A stretch of 64,000 bases of DNA, taken from positions 1 to 64,000 of the forward strand of contig CAKZFX010000021.1 in NCBI GenBank assembly GCA_936908745.1, written 5' to 3'. The stretch is from an uncultured Chitinophagaceae bacterium (GTDB taxonomy: Bacteria; Bacteroidota; Bacteroidia; Chitinophagales; Chitinophagaceae). The notes beneath the pieces are model-generated. The model made no database searches and had not been told where the DNA came from. It was given only the letters and a program-made list of their open reading frames with translations. Position numbers and translations under genes: made by a program. Position 1 is the first letter of the stretch. Every line of letters starts with the position of its first letter. Shown here in pieces: positions 18,678 through 26,681 of this stretch.

Positions 18678-19874
18678 CTACACATTTTCATAGATGATAG
18701 CAGCGCCCTGGCCTACGCCAACACACATCGTCGCTAAACCTGTCTTCTTTTTACTACGTTTCATTTCATGAATCAATGTTGCAGAGATGCGGACACCACT
18801 GCAGCCCAACGGATGACCAATTGCAATAGAACCACCATTGACATTTACTTTCGAAATGTCTAACCCTAATTCGCGGATACAGGCAATGGATTGCGAAGCA
18901 AAAGCTTCATTCAATTCTATAATATCCAATTGATCCGCTGTTAAACCTGCACGTTTTAATGCTTTTTGCGTAGCAGGTACAGGGCCAATACCCATGATTG
19001 AGGGATCAACACCGGCCACAGCCATCGAGATCACTTTTGCCAACGGTTTTAATCCATATTTTTTTACGGCTTCTTCGCTTGCCAATAACATCGCTGCAGC
19101 GCCATCATTGATACCCGAAGAGTTGCCGGCCGTTACCGTTCCGTCTTTTGCAAAAGCCGGTCGTAATGTTGAGAGTTTTTCAATCGTCGACTGGCGCGGA
19201 TGCTCATCCGTTTCAAATAATATCTTTTCTTCTTTAGCGCCCAGTATTACCACAGGTGCTATCTCATCCTGCCATTTGCCAGCCTTCTGTGCTTCAAAGT
19301 ATTTTTGTTGAGAAGCCAATGCAAATGTGTCCTGCTCCTGTCTTGAAATATTCCATTGACGTGCTACATTCTCGGCTGTTTCACCCATGCTGTACGGGTA
19401 ATACATATCCGCTAATTTCTTGTTGGTAAAACGCCAGCCGATCGTGGTATCAAATATCTCTGTATTCCGCTGCCAGGGCGATGAAGTTTTGCCCATCACA
19501 AACGGTGCTCTTGTCATGCTTTCCACACCCGCCGCTATCACGAGTTCCGCATCGCCACACATAACCTGCCTCGCCGCATCCATAATAGCCTGCAAACCGG
19601 ACGCACAGAGCCTGTTGACCGTATTGCCTGCCACCGTTACCGGCAAGCCTGCCAGCAATGCTGCCATTCGTGCCACATCACGATTATCCTCACCCGCCTG
19701 GTTGGCATCGCCTGCTATCACATCTTCAATGGCATTCACATCCACCGATGGATTCCTCTCTATCAACGACTTAATGACATGCGCCAGCATATCATCCGGG
19801 CGGATGCTGCTGAGAGCGCCTCCATATTTTCCAATCGGGGTACGTACGGCATCAACTATATAAACTGTATTCAT
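18678..19874 (-). CDS. Thiolase, 3-oxoadipyl-CoA/acetyl-CoA acyltransferase type
   Basis: The ATG at 19874 gives 398 residues starting MNTVYIVDAVRTPIGKYGG, the normal thiolase N-terminus; an upstream Met at 19901 adds only nine unlikely residues. The nucleophile is Cys90 in NRLCASG, GHPLGCSG carries the catalytic His, and CVGVGQG near the end holds the second Cys. ESMTRAPFVM and TTIGWRF are features I associate with 3-oxoadipyl-CoA thiolases (PcaF/PaaJ) rather than with plain acetoacetyl-CoA thiolases. No other beta-ketoadipate or phenylacetate gene is nearby, so a general role in beta-oxidation cannot be excluded. The gene stands alone, divergent from rlmN. Confidence 0.88.
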   Translation of the reverse strand: MNTVYIVDAVRTPIGKYGGALSSIRPDDMLAHVIKSLIERNPSVDVNAIEDVIAGDANQAGEDNRDVARMAALLAGLPVTVAGNTVNRLCASGLQAIMDAARQVMCGDAELVIAAGVESMTRAPFVMGKTSSPWQRNTEIFDTTIGWRFTNKKLADMYYPYSMGETAENVARQWNISRQEQDTFALASQQKYFEAQKAGKWQDEIAPVVILGAKEEKILFETDEHPRQSTIEKLSTLRPAFAKDGTVTAGNSSGINDGAAAMLLASEEAVKKYGLKPLAKVISMAVAGVDPSIMGIGPVPATQKALKRAGLTADQLDIIELNEAFASQSIACIRELGLDISKVNVNGGSIAIGHPLGCSGVRISATLIHEMKRSKKKTGLATMCVGVGQGAAIIYENV

Positions 19875-19928
19875 CTGGCTGTTTAAACCGCAAATATCCA
19901 CTAAATCAATGAATCCATGAATTGGTGG

Positions 19929-19936
19929 TATCTTTG
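19929..19936 (+). promoter_or_regulatory. Candidate -7 element TATCTTTG for rlmN
   Basis: TATCTTTG matches TAnnTTTG and ends 7 nt before the rlmN ATG at 19944. This supports that start over an upstream in-frame ATG at 19917, which would precede the promoter. Confidence 0.6.
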
Positions 19937-19943
19937 CCGGCTA

Positions 19944-20993
19944 ATGAAGAAGATACAGAACAATATCAGGCATTTATCGCTGGCCGAGCTGGAGCAGTAT
20001 TTTGAAGAAATGGGCGAAAAGAAGTTCAGGGCCAGGCAGGTGTATGAATGGATATGGCAAAAACAAGCCATGAGTTTTGCCGATATGACCAATCTCAGCA
20101 AAGACCTCCGCCAAAAGCTGGGCGAAACCTTTACACTCCCCGCCTTACATATCGACGCCACCCAGTATTCTGCCGATGGCACCATCAAGTCCCGTTTTAA
20201 AACATGGGATGGTCATTTGGTGGAAGGTGTAATGATCCCGACGGAGCAAAGAAATACAGCCTGTGTTTCCTCCCAGATCGGTTGTTCGTTAAGTTGTAAA
20301 TTTTGCGCTACCGGTCATATAGATCGTAAACGTAACCTGGATTACGACGAGATTTATGACGAAGTGGTATTGATCAACCAACAGTCAGAAAGAGTGCATG
20401 GGAAAAAGCTGAGCAATATTGTTTTCATGGGCATGGGTGAACCCTTGCTCAATTATAAAAACGTATTGAAAGCGATTGAGCGTATCACATCTCCTGATGG
20501 ATTAGCCATGAGTCCGCGTCGTATCACGGTTTCTACTGCCGGTGTTGCCAAAGGCATTCGTCAACTCGCCGATGATCGTGTGAAATTTAAGCTGGCTGTT
20601 TCCTTACATGCGGCCAATGATCTGAAGCGTCACGAGATCATGCCGATCAATGATTCCAATAATATCAAGACATTGATTGATGCGTTGAATTATTTTTATA
20701 AGCAAACAAAGAACGAGATCACGTTTGAATATATTCTTTTCAAGAATTTCAATGACTCATTGAAAGACGCGGACGAACTGATCAAGATTTACCGGCAAGT
20801 GCCTGCTGACCTTGTGAATATTATCGAGTATAACCCGATTGAGTTTGCAAAGTTTGAAAAGCCTGACGAGGAAAAAGTGGAAGCTTTCATGGCTTATCTC
20901 TCCAAAAACCGGGTAAATGCCCGTCTGCGCCGCAGCCGTGGAAAAGATATTGATGCTGCCTGCGGACAGTTGGCCAATAAGGATTCGGATTAA
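19944..20993 (+). CDS. rlmN: Dual-specificity RNA methyltransferase RlmN (radical SAM)
   Basis: RlmN methylates C2 of adenosine 2503 in 23S rRNA and A37 of some tRNAs. The radical-SAM Cys cluster is CSLSCKFC (Cys114, Cys118, Cys121), followed by ATGH. FMGMGEPLLN and RITVSTAGV, typical of RlmN, follow. An acceptor Cys is seen near the C-terminus (DIDAACGQL). From the ATG at 19944 the protein has 349 residues, the usual length. The start is chosen because the promoter-like TATCTTTG lies just upstream of it. The gene is monocistronic. Confidence 0.96.
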   Translation: MKKIQNNIRHLSLAELEQYFEEMGEKKFRARQVYEWIWQKQAMSFADMTNLSKDLRQKLGETFTLPALHIDATQYSADGTIKSRFKTWDGHLVEGVMIPTEQRNTACVSSQIGCSLSCKFCATGHIDRKRNLDYDEIYDEVVLINQQSERVHGKKLSNIVFMGMGEPLLNYKNVLKAIERITSPDGLAMSPRRITVSTAGVAKGIRQLADDRVKFKLAVSLHAANDLKRHEIMPINDSNNIKTLIDALNYFYKQTKNEITFEYILFKNFNDSLKDADELIKIYRQVPADLVNIIEYNPIEFAKFEKPDEEKVEAFMAYLSKNRVNARLRRSRGKDIDAACGQLANKDSD

Positions 20994-21161
20994 CACATAA
21001 CCCCTTTATTTTCCTGCGTTAACATTTTCTACGAAAAATTTCTTAGATCGGATTAAACTTTGGGGTTGCTATACAGTCTCAATACTGTTCATGTTTTTTT
21101 TAACAAACCCGGGCAAAAGTTTACAGCACCGCCCGGCATCTAAAACAGAAAATAGTTAACC

Positions 21162-21818
21162 ATGAAGAAAATAGTATTGACAATGTTAGCTGCAACGCTT
21201 GGATTTGCAGCCATCCATGCCCAGGAAATTCCTGAAAGAAAAGATGACAATTATCGTCCGCATGCCCGTTCACGAATGCACGCCGGCCGGGAAATGGCAA
21301 ACCTGGATCTTACAGAAGAGCAGAAAGCCAAGTTTAAAACGCTGAACCAGGAGCATAAAAAACAAGTGGAAGACCTGCGCAAACAGGACAACATCACCGT
21401 GAAAGAGTCAAGAGAAAAAATGGAAAGCCTGCAAAAAGCGCATAAAGAAAAAGTGCAGTCGATCCTGACGCCCGAACAAAAAACAAAGATGGCAGAAGGC
21501 CGTAAAGCCAATGCGGAACGCATGAAAGAAGCCGGTCGCAAAAGAGGTGAAAGAATGCAGCAGGAGCTGAATCTTACTGATGCCCAAAAAGCAAAAATGG
21601 AAGAGAACCGCAAAGCCATGGGTGAAAAAATGAAAGCCATTCGTGAAGACAAAAAACTCACCGAAGAACAAAAGAAAGAAAAGAGCAAAGAGCTGATGAA
21701 AGCGCAGAAAGAAAGTTTTAAATCCATTCTTACAGAAGAGCAATTGCAGAAAATGAAAGAAGGAAGAAAAACAGATCGTAAGCCCGGTGGAAAAAGAACA
21801 AAGACAACATCGGTGTAA
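21162..21818 (+). CDS. Periplasmic LTxxQ-repeat protein, Spy/CpxP-like
   Basis: A signal peptide (MKKIVLTMLAATLGFAAIHA) precedes a very Lys/Glu/Met-rich, fully helical protein of 218 residues. Five LTxxQ-type motifs are seen: LTEEQKAKF, LTPEQKTKM, LTDAQKAKM, LTEEQKKEK and LTEEQLQKM. Such motifs define Spy/CpxP-type periplasmic proteins, which act as chaperones or stress sensors in Proteobacteria. The C-terminus is basic (RKPGGKRTKTTSV). In Bacteroidota the same type is often labelled DUF4890. The gene has its own terminator and stands alone; no CpxAR-like two-component pair is near. The chaperone role is inferred from the motif only. Confidence 0.75.
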   Translation: MKKIVLTMLAATLGFAAIHAQEIPERKDDNYRPHARSRMHAGREMANLDLTEEQKAKFKTLNQEHKKQVEDLRKQDNITVKESREKMESLQKAHKEKVQSILTPEQKTKMAEGRKANAERMKEAGRKRGERMQQELNLTDAQKAKMEENRKAMGEKMKAIREDKKLTEEQKKEKSKELMKAQKESFKSILTEEQLQKMKEGRKTDRKPGGKRTKTTSV

Positions 21819-21836
21819 CCCGTAAATAGTTTTAGT

Positions 21837-21866
21837 AAACCCTGTCGTTGATGCGGCAGGGTTTTT
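21837..21866 (+). terminator. Intrinsic terminator after the LTxxQ protein gene
   Basis: AAACCCTG (21837-21844) pairs with CAGGGTTT (21857-21864). The stem extends inward by a wobble pair and two G-C pairs around a 6-nt loop, and a T-rich tract follows. Confidence 0.85.
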
Positions 21867-21929
21867 CTTTTTTTGAGCCCTCACAACTACTTAATTAAGA
21901 AGGCTTTCGACAAAGAGTAAAACATTTCG

Positions 21930-21937
21930 TATCTTTG
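21930..21937 (+). promoter_or_regulatory. Candidate -7 element TATCTTTG for the rluB-type gene
   Basis: TATCTTTG matches the Bacteroidota -7 consensus and lies 44 nt before the ATG at 21982. A TTTCGA sequence about 20 nt upstream may act as a weak -33 element. Confidence 0.55.
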
Positions 21938-21981
21938 TATTTTATACCTATTTACTGTTGTAAAACAGCAACAACCTCAAC

Positions 21982-22926
21982 ATGAAGAAGAAAACACCCA
22001 ACCAGTTCACCAAGTTTGAACAGAAGAAAAGCAACGCCGCTATCAAAGAAGAATTCAAGAACGAGAAAAGAAAGTACAAGAAAGAACGGGAAGAATTTTT
22101 TGAGAAGAAAAAAGCGGAAACCCGCGGACAGTATAATAACCGCTACCAACCTACAGCCGGTGCACAGGCACAACCCGCCACCCACGCAAAGAAAGAAGAT
22201 AACAGCTCCATGCCTTTGAATAAGTTCATTGCACATGCAGGCGTTTGTGCAAGAAGGGAAGCTGCTGATATTGTGAAAGAAGGCAAAGTGAAAGTAAATA
22301 ATGAAACGGTGACTGAACCGGGACATAAAGTTTCTGCGAAAGATGAAGTACGTGTAAACGGAAAGAAAATATACCTCGCCAAGAATCTTGTTTATATTTT
22401 ATTAAACAAGCCCAAAGATTATATCACCACAACGGATGATCCGCAAAAAAGAAAAACGGTATTGGACCTGATTGGCCGTGCCACGCAGGAACGTGTGTAT
22501 CCTGTGGGCCGGCTGGACAGAAATACATCCGGTGTTCTGTTGCTGACCAACGATGGCGAACTGGCGCAAAAACTGACGCATCCCAGCAATGAAGTGAAAA
22601 AGATTTATGCGGTAACACTGAACAAGCCATTGGATAAAAAAGATTTTGACCAGATATTAAAAGGTATTACACTGGAAGATGGCCCGGCTTCGGTGGATGT
22701 ATTGGCTTATGCTGATCCAAAAGACAAGACACAGGTAGGCGTGGAAATACATAGTGGTCGCAACCGTATCGTTCGCCGCATTTTTGAACACCTCGGTTAT
22801 GATGTAAAAGGGCTTGACCGTGTCACCTTTGCGGGTCTTACCAAAAAGAATGTTGACCGTGGCAAATGGCGTTTCCTTACAGAAAAAGAAGTACGGGATT
22901 TAAAGCATTTTGGTAAAGGGAAGTAA
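21982..22926 (+). CDS. rluB: Ribosomal large-subunit pseudouridine synthase, RluB/RsuA family
   Basis: The 314-residue protein has an S4 RNA-binding domain (about residues 76-120, MPLNKFIAHAGVCARREAAD). A pseudouridine-synthase domain follows, with the catalytic Asp in GRLDRNTSGVLLLTNDG and the family segment SGRNRIVRRIFEHLGYDVKG. The enzyme converts uridine to pseudouridine in 23S rRNA, by homology near position 2605. The first 75 residues are a low-complexity extension rich in Lys, Glu and Arg, probably disordered and RNA-binding; such extensions are frequent in Bacteroidota RluB. It ends 7 nt before the convergent stop of the next gene. Confidence 0.92.
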   Translation: MKKKTPNQFTKFEQKKSNAAIKEEFKNEKRKYKKEREEFFEKKKAETRGQYNNRYQPTAGAQAQPATHAKKEDNSSMPLNKFIAHAGVCARREAADIVKEGKVKVNNETVTEPGHKVSAKDEVRVNGKKIYLAKNLVYILLNKPKDYITTTDDPQKRKTVLDLIGRATQERVYPVGRLDRNTSGVLLLTNDGELAQKLTHPSNEVKKIYAVTLNKPLDKKDFDQILKGITLEDGPASVDVLAYADPKDKTQVGVEIHSGRNRIVRRIFEHLGYDVKGLDRVTFAGLTKKNVDRGKWRFLTEKEVRDLKHFGKGK

Positions 22927-22933
22927 GCTAACC

Positions 22934-24037
22934 TTATTTAATTACTTGAATATTTTTTACGAATTCAAGAAACCGCGGATGATTCAGCTCAAAGGTTTCA
23001 GGCGTTGCTGTAAATAAAACAAGAAGATAACTGTTGCTTGTCTCAATTGTAACATAATGGTTGAGGTATAAACTTGATCCTTGCGCTACGGTAATTTTAT
23101 AGCTCAACCCATCGTTTGCAGCTTCAGGTATTGAGATTTCTTTTTTCAGCATAAACGTTCCACTTCCAAATTTGTCTCCTGTCTTAAGGTTGGATGGCAG
23201 CTTACTTTCATTAAATTCTTTGAACGTTCTGCCTTTAGTTTTCTTTTCAGTTCGTATAAGAATAGCATTCTGAATATTATTGATATCGGGAACAGTTCCG
23301 ATATACACATCCTTTTCGGGTGATACTGTTATATTAAACCATTCAGGAACCGTTAAAATATAACCATTCGCAGAATCAACATATTCCAGTTGCTTTCCTG
23401 CAGCCATTGCATCCAGCTTATAGTACAAACCATCCACATCGATTGTGCTGCCGAATACATCAATACGATCTGCCAACTGCTTAAGTCCCGATATTCTTTC
23501 TTCTATTTTCTCATTTTCAAAAACAGGTGTGGTGATTCCAACCACATGCTGGTTTGCCACAAATGTCAGAAAATATTGGGCTTTGGAAAGTATATCTCCT
23601 TTATTAAGAACTTCTGTAGCAGGATAGAGATAGTGCCACAAGAAATAATTTTTACCGTCTTTATTTTTAAATACTTCAAAGCCTGATACCAGTTCTTTTT
23701 TAAGCATTTCTTTGCTCACATAGTCTAATTCCTCCGACATTTTACCTTTCAGCAAAGCTATTTCCTTACTACTGTCCTGCCTGTTTGTGTACGCTGAACG
23801 TTCATAATTATTCACAATAACCTGGAATATGCTACCATCAATATTGAAGGCACTTTGAAAGCCTGCGTTTTTAAGAGAATCGCCCTTAAAGTCGATTGTA
23901 AAGTAAGCTCCAGGTTTGTTGTTGGTATAAACAAATCCATCAGGGCTTTTCAGCAGGTTTTCGAAATTGTTCTTCTCCTGGCTAAAGACATTGCTGGTAA
24001 TTACCAGCAGCAGTAAAGTCATTGAGATAAACTTCAT
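22934..24037 (-). CDS. Exported protein of unknown function, possible internal repeat
   Basis: The 367-residue protein starts with a signal peptide (MKFISMTLLLLVITSNVFS, cleaved near SQE) and contains no Cys-anchored lipobox, so it is likely periplasmic. I do not recognise a family. Two halves of about 180 residues each end in a similar pattern: QYFLTFVANQHVVGITTP before a helical stretch, and YVTIETSNSYLLVLFTATPE before a final helix. The second half starts GYILTVPEWFNITVSPEKD. This pattern resembles PsbP/DUF1795-type folds, where a strand and helix end the domain, but that is a guess. The gene stands alone between two pseudouridine synthase genes and converges on rluB. Confidence 0.6.
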   Translation of the reverse strand: MKFISMTLLLLVITSNVFSQEKNNFENLLKSPDGFVYTNNKPGAYFTIDFKGDSLKNAGFQSAFNIDGSIFQVIVNNYERSAYTNRQDSSKEIALLKGKMSEELDYVSKEMLKKELVSGFEVFKNKDGKNYFLWHYLYPATEVLNKGDILSKAQYFLTFVANQHVVGITTPVFENEKIEERISGLKQLADRIDVFGSTIDVDGLYYKLDAMAAGKQLEYVDSANGYILTVPEWFNITVSPEKDVYIGTVPDINNIQNAILIRTEKKTKGRTFKEFNESKLPSNLKTGDKFGSGTFMLKKEISIPEAANDGLSYKITVAQGSSLYLNHYVTIETSNSYLLVLFTATPETFELNHPRFLEFVKNIQVIK

Positions 24038-24145
24038 AAAGCAATTAATTGGTTATAGTGGCAAAGTATAGCTGAAAATACTGATTTAGCAGCAATATCC
24101 TTTAAGTTTACTTGTGACCGATGTATGTTGTATTTTTACGCCCGC

Positions 24146-24871
24146 ATGAAAATCACAGAGTATATTATTGAAGAAAACAACGACTGGATCGCTTTGAATA
24201 AACCTTCGGGGCTTTTGTCTATTCCTGACCGTGAAGGCAAAGAGATTTCACTGAAAGTTATATTGAAAGAAAAGTTTGGTGATATTTTCACTGTGCACCG
24301 GCTGGATAAAGACACCAGCGGCCTGATCATTTTTGCAAAAAATGCCGAAGCGCATAAACATCTTTCCCAGCAGTTTGAAGAACGGAATACAAAAAAGATC
24401 TATCTCGGTCTTGTAAATGGTTCGTTGCAGGAAAAAAACGGCAGCGTTGATGCATCTATCGGCGAACATCCTGCGAAGAACGGCACCATGATCGTTCACC
24501 GCAAAGGAAAAGAAGCGCTGACAGATTACGAAGTGCTGGAGGAGTTTGGCGGGTATAGCTGGTTGCAATTCCGTATCCACACGGGGCGAACACACCAGAT
24601 ACGTGTGCATGCCAAAGAGATCGGCCACCCGATTGTGTGCGACCCATTGTATGGCGATGGAAAACCTGTGTTGCTTTCTTCACTGAAGCTGAAGAAGTTT
24701 AAGTTATCAAAAGACCAGGAAGAAGAAAGACCCTTGTTAAACCGTTTGGCCCTGCATGCGCATTTGCTTTCTTTTGCAGGCATGAATAAAGAAGCTGTTC
24801 AATTGGAAGCACCTGTGCCAAAGGATTTGCGGGCATTGTTGCAGCAGTTGAATAAGTGGAAAGGAAAGTAA
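24146..24871 (+). CDS. RluA-family pseudouridine synthase
   Basis: The ATG at 24146 gives 241 residues starting MKITEYIIEENNDWIALNKP; the upstream Met at 24125 is unlikely. The catalytic motif is HRLDKDTSGLIIFAKN, followed by FEERNTKKIYLGLV and IHTGRTHQIRVHAKEIGHPI, all typical of RluA/RluC/RluD. No S4 domain is present, so it is like RluA or TruC and may act on tRNA or 23S rRNA. The C-terminal LALHAHLLSF is a family marker. A repeat-filled gap of 370 bp follows, with the convergent metZ behind it. Confidence 0.9.
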   Translation: MKITEYIIEENNDWIALNKPSGLLSIPDREGKEISLKVILKEKFGDIFTVHRLDKDTSGLIIFAKNAEAHKHLSQQFEERNTKKIYLGLVNGSLQEKNGSVDASIGEHPAKNGTMIVHRKGKEALTDYEVLEEFGGYSWLQFRIHTGRTHQIRVHAKEIGHPIVCDPLYGDGKPVLLSSLKLKKFKLSKDQEEERPLLNRLALHAHLLSFAGMNKEAVQLEAPVPKDLRALLQQLNKWKGK

Positions 24872-25241
24872 TTTCCCACTAAGGCACAAAGAAGCACAAA
24901 GAAAGAATCTCCCGCAGATCTCGCAGATCTTCGCTGAATAACTCTCCGCTAATAAGTTTTCGCTTAAAACTGAAGAAAAGTCCATTGCGTTATTGCGCCC
25001 CTGTCTGCTCCGAATGAGTCCGGAGTCTTTCGGACCGACAGGCAGGTCTGCGGTAAAAAAGATTTCACGCAAAGCAGCAAAGATCCCGCAAAGAAATACA
25101 TAAGCTTAGCGCCATTACGCCTTAGCGGTTAAACATCTCTGCGAATCTCTGCTTCTCCTTTTCTCTGCGGTAAAACATTTCACACAAAGAAACTTTGCGC
25201 CCTTGCGCCTTAGCGGTTAAGTCTCTCTGCGGTGAAAAAAA
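24872..25241. repeat. Intergenic word-like repeat region (CGCAGAT / GCAAAG / GCGGTTAA type)
   Basis: This 370-bp convergent gap holds no gene. It is made of degenerate short words such as CACAAAG, CGCAGATC, CTCTGCGG and CTTAGCGGTTAA. A 22-bp direct repeat is seen at 25109-25130 and 25197-25218 (20 of 22 identical). CCCGCAGATCTCGCAGAT at 24911-24928 matches 17 of 18 bases with 58903-58920. A different, GC-richer palindrome is nested at 25000-25042. The metZ stop codon lies directly at the right edge. Origin and role unknown. Confidence 0.8.
25000..25042. repeat. Imperfect palindrome centred on TCCGGA, nested in the repeat region
   Basis: Starting CCTGTCTGCTCCGAA and ending TTCGGACCGACAGG, this 43-bp segment is an imperfect palindrome around TCCGGA. 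Outer CCTGTC/GACAGG and inner TCCGAA/TTCGGA pairs are intact. Its composition differs from the surrounding words, so it may be a separate REP-like unit inserted into the region. Confidence 0.6.
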
Positions 25242-26414
25242 TCAGCATTTCTCCAACGCCTGCAAAATATCATTCAGAATATCTTCCGGGTGTTCCAATC
25301 CCACAGATAAACGGATCAGGCCGGGTGTGATGCCTACAGCCTGTCTTTCTTCTTCTGTCAGTTTAGAATGCGTGGTAGATGCAGGATGAGAAGCAATGCT
25401 GCGGCTGTCGCCAAGATTATTGGTCATGGATAACATTTGCAATGCATTCAAAAATTTGCGGCCGCTTTCTATACCGCCTGCCAGTTCAAAACAAACAATA
25501 CCTCCACCGTTGGTCATTTGCTTTTTCGCAATGGCATGCTGCGGATGCGATGGAAGGAAAGGATATTTTACCCAGCTTAGCCTGGCGTTCTTTTCCAGTT
25601 GGGTGGCGATTGTCAATGCAGAAGCTGCATGGCGGTCCATACGCACAAATAATGTTTCAAGGCTTTTGGTCAATACCCATGCGTTAAACGGGCTTAAAGA
25701 AGGGCCCGTGTTGCGGATGAACAGGTACATTTGTTTTACCAGTTCTTTTTTTCCAACCACCACGCCGCCTAATACCCTGCCCTGGCCATCAATAAATTTG
25801 GTGGCAGAATGCAATACGAGATCAGCGCCAAATTGTATCGGCTGTTGCACTGCGGGTGTGGCAAAACAGTTGTCAACGACAAACAGTATATTTTTTGCTT
25901 TACAAATCGCCGCCACTTTTTCCATATCAATAATATCCAAACCGGGATTGCTGGGCGTTTCGAGGTACAGCATTTTGGTATTAGGTTTCACTAATGCCTC
26001 GATACTTTCCGGTTTACTCATATCAAAATAGGAATATTCAATGCCCCATTTTGGTAAGTATTTTGTCAATATCGTATGCGTGGAACCAAATACAGCCGAC
26101 GCAGAAATAATATGATCGCCTTGTGAAAGAAAAGTCATGAAGGTACCAAACACAGCCGCCATGCCCGTACCGGTGGCCACTCCATCCTCTGCTCCTTCCA
26201 ATGCGGCTATTTTAGCAATAAATTCATCAACGGTGGGGTTAGAAAAACGGGAGTAGATATTTACATCCAGCGTATCATCTGCAAATGCCGCCGCCATGTC
26301 TTCTGCATTATCATAAACAAAACTGCTGGTAAGAAACAGGGGCGTTGAATGTTCTTTTTCACCTGTTCTTTCTGTTTGTAAACGCACTGCCCTGGTTTCC
26401 GGATGTTGCTTCAT
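25242..26414 (-). CDS. metZ: O-succinylhomoserine sulfhydrylase / Cys-Met metabolism PLP enzyme
   Basis: A PLP-dependent enzyme of the Cys/Met family, 390 residues. YSRFSNPTVDEF, the TGTGMAAVFG cofactor-binding loop and the Schiff-base Lys206 in SATKFIDGQG are seen. The C-terminal SIASHPASTTHSKL and GLIRLSVGLEHPEDIL are present. SATKFIDGQG and the opening EKEHSTPLFLTSSFVYD fit O-succinylhomoserine sulfhydrylases, which make homocysteine directly from sulfide; cystathionine gamma-synthase or O-acetylhomoserine sulfhydrylase remain alternatives. It would use the sulfide made by the sulfate operon 6 kb away. A TATCTTTG box lies 20 nt upstream of the start. Confidence 0.88.
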   Translation of the reverse strand: MKQHPETRAVRLQTERTGEKEHSTPLFLTSSFVYDNAEDMAAAFADDTLDVNIYSRFSNPTVDEFIAKIAALEGAEDGVATGTGMAAVFGTFMTFLSQGDHIISASAVFGSTHTILTKYLPKWGIEYSYFDMSKPESIEALVKPNTKMLYLETPSNPGLDIIDMEKVAAICKAKNILFVVDNCFATPAVQQPIQFGADLVLHSATKFIDGQGRVLGGVVVGKKELVKQMYLFIRNTGPSLSPFNAWVLTKSLETLFVRMDRHAASALTIATQLEKNARLSWVKYPFLPSHPQHAIAKKQMTNGGGIVCFELAGGIESGRKFLNALQMLSMTNNLGDSRSIASHPASTTHSKLTEEERQAVGITPGLIRLSVGLEHPEDILNDILQALEKC

Positions 26415-26434
26415 TGATTACTTTTTTGGGAGCA

Positions 26435-26442
26435 CAAAGATA
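26435..26442 (-). promoter_or_regulatory. Candidate -7 element TATCTTTG for metZ
   Basis: The plus-strand CAAAGATA reads TATCTTTG on the minus strand, 20 nt before the metZ ATG, and fits TAnnTTTG. No -33 TTG is obvious 19 nt further upstream. Confidence 0.6.
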
Positions 26443-26466
26443 CAATTGAAACAACCATGATGGCAT

Positions 26467-26492
26467 AAAAAAGACGGTGTAGAAACACCGTC
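26467..26492 (-). terminator. Intrinsic terminator downstream of the tRNA-like gene
   Basis: GACGGTGT (26473-26480) and ACACCGTC (26485-26492) form a perfect 8-bp stem with an AGAA loop. On the minus strand it runs into six T residues. It lies about 45 nt beyond the tRNA 3' end, suggesting the RNA gene is its own transcription unit. Confidence 0.85.
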
Positions 26493-26538
26493 CGTCTAAC
26501 GATTGCCTGCCGTATAGAAGGCATGCTTGCCATAAGAG

Positions 26539-26611
26539 TGGTTACGGAGGGGATCGAACCCTCGTTGAAGTTTTGCCGAAAACCTCTGCCTGTCCTCTCG
26601 GCCACGTAACA
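26539..26611 (-). tRNA. tRNA-like gene with atypical anticodon arm, isotype uncertain
   Basis: On the minus strand an acceptor stem GTTACG/CGTAAC and a perfect T-arm (GAGGG-TTCGATC-CCCTC) are clear. The D-arm GCCGAGAGGACAGGC looks serine-like, but no long variable arm follows. The anticodon region GAGGTTTTCGGCAAAACTTC folds best as an 8-bp hairpin with a 4-nt loop, not the standard 5-bp stem with a 7-nt loop. The closest tRNA-like fit has loop TTCGGCA (anticodon CGG), one mismatch in the stem and C at position 37. The first acceptor pair would be T-C. No CCA is encoded. It has its own terminator. It could be a degenerate or specialised tRNA. Confidence 0.6.
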
Positions 26612-26681
26612 CTTAGCAGTAAGCAACGGCTAATGGGTTAGTAAATAAGTGCCGTTGCCGGGCCTGCTGGCCCTGTTATTT

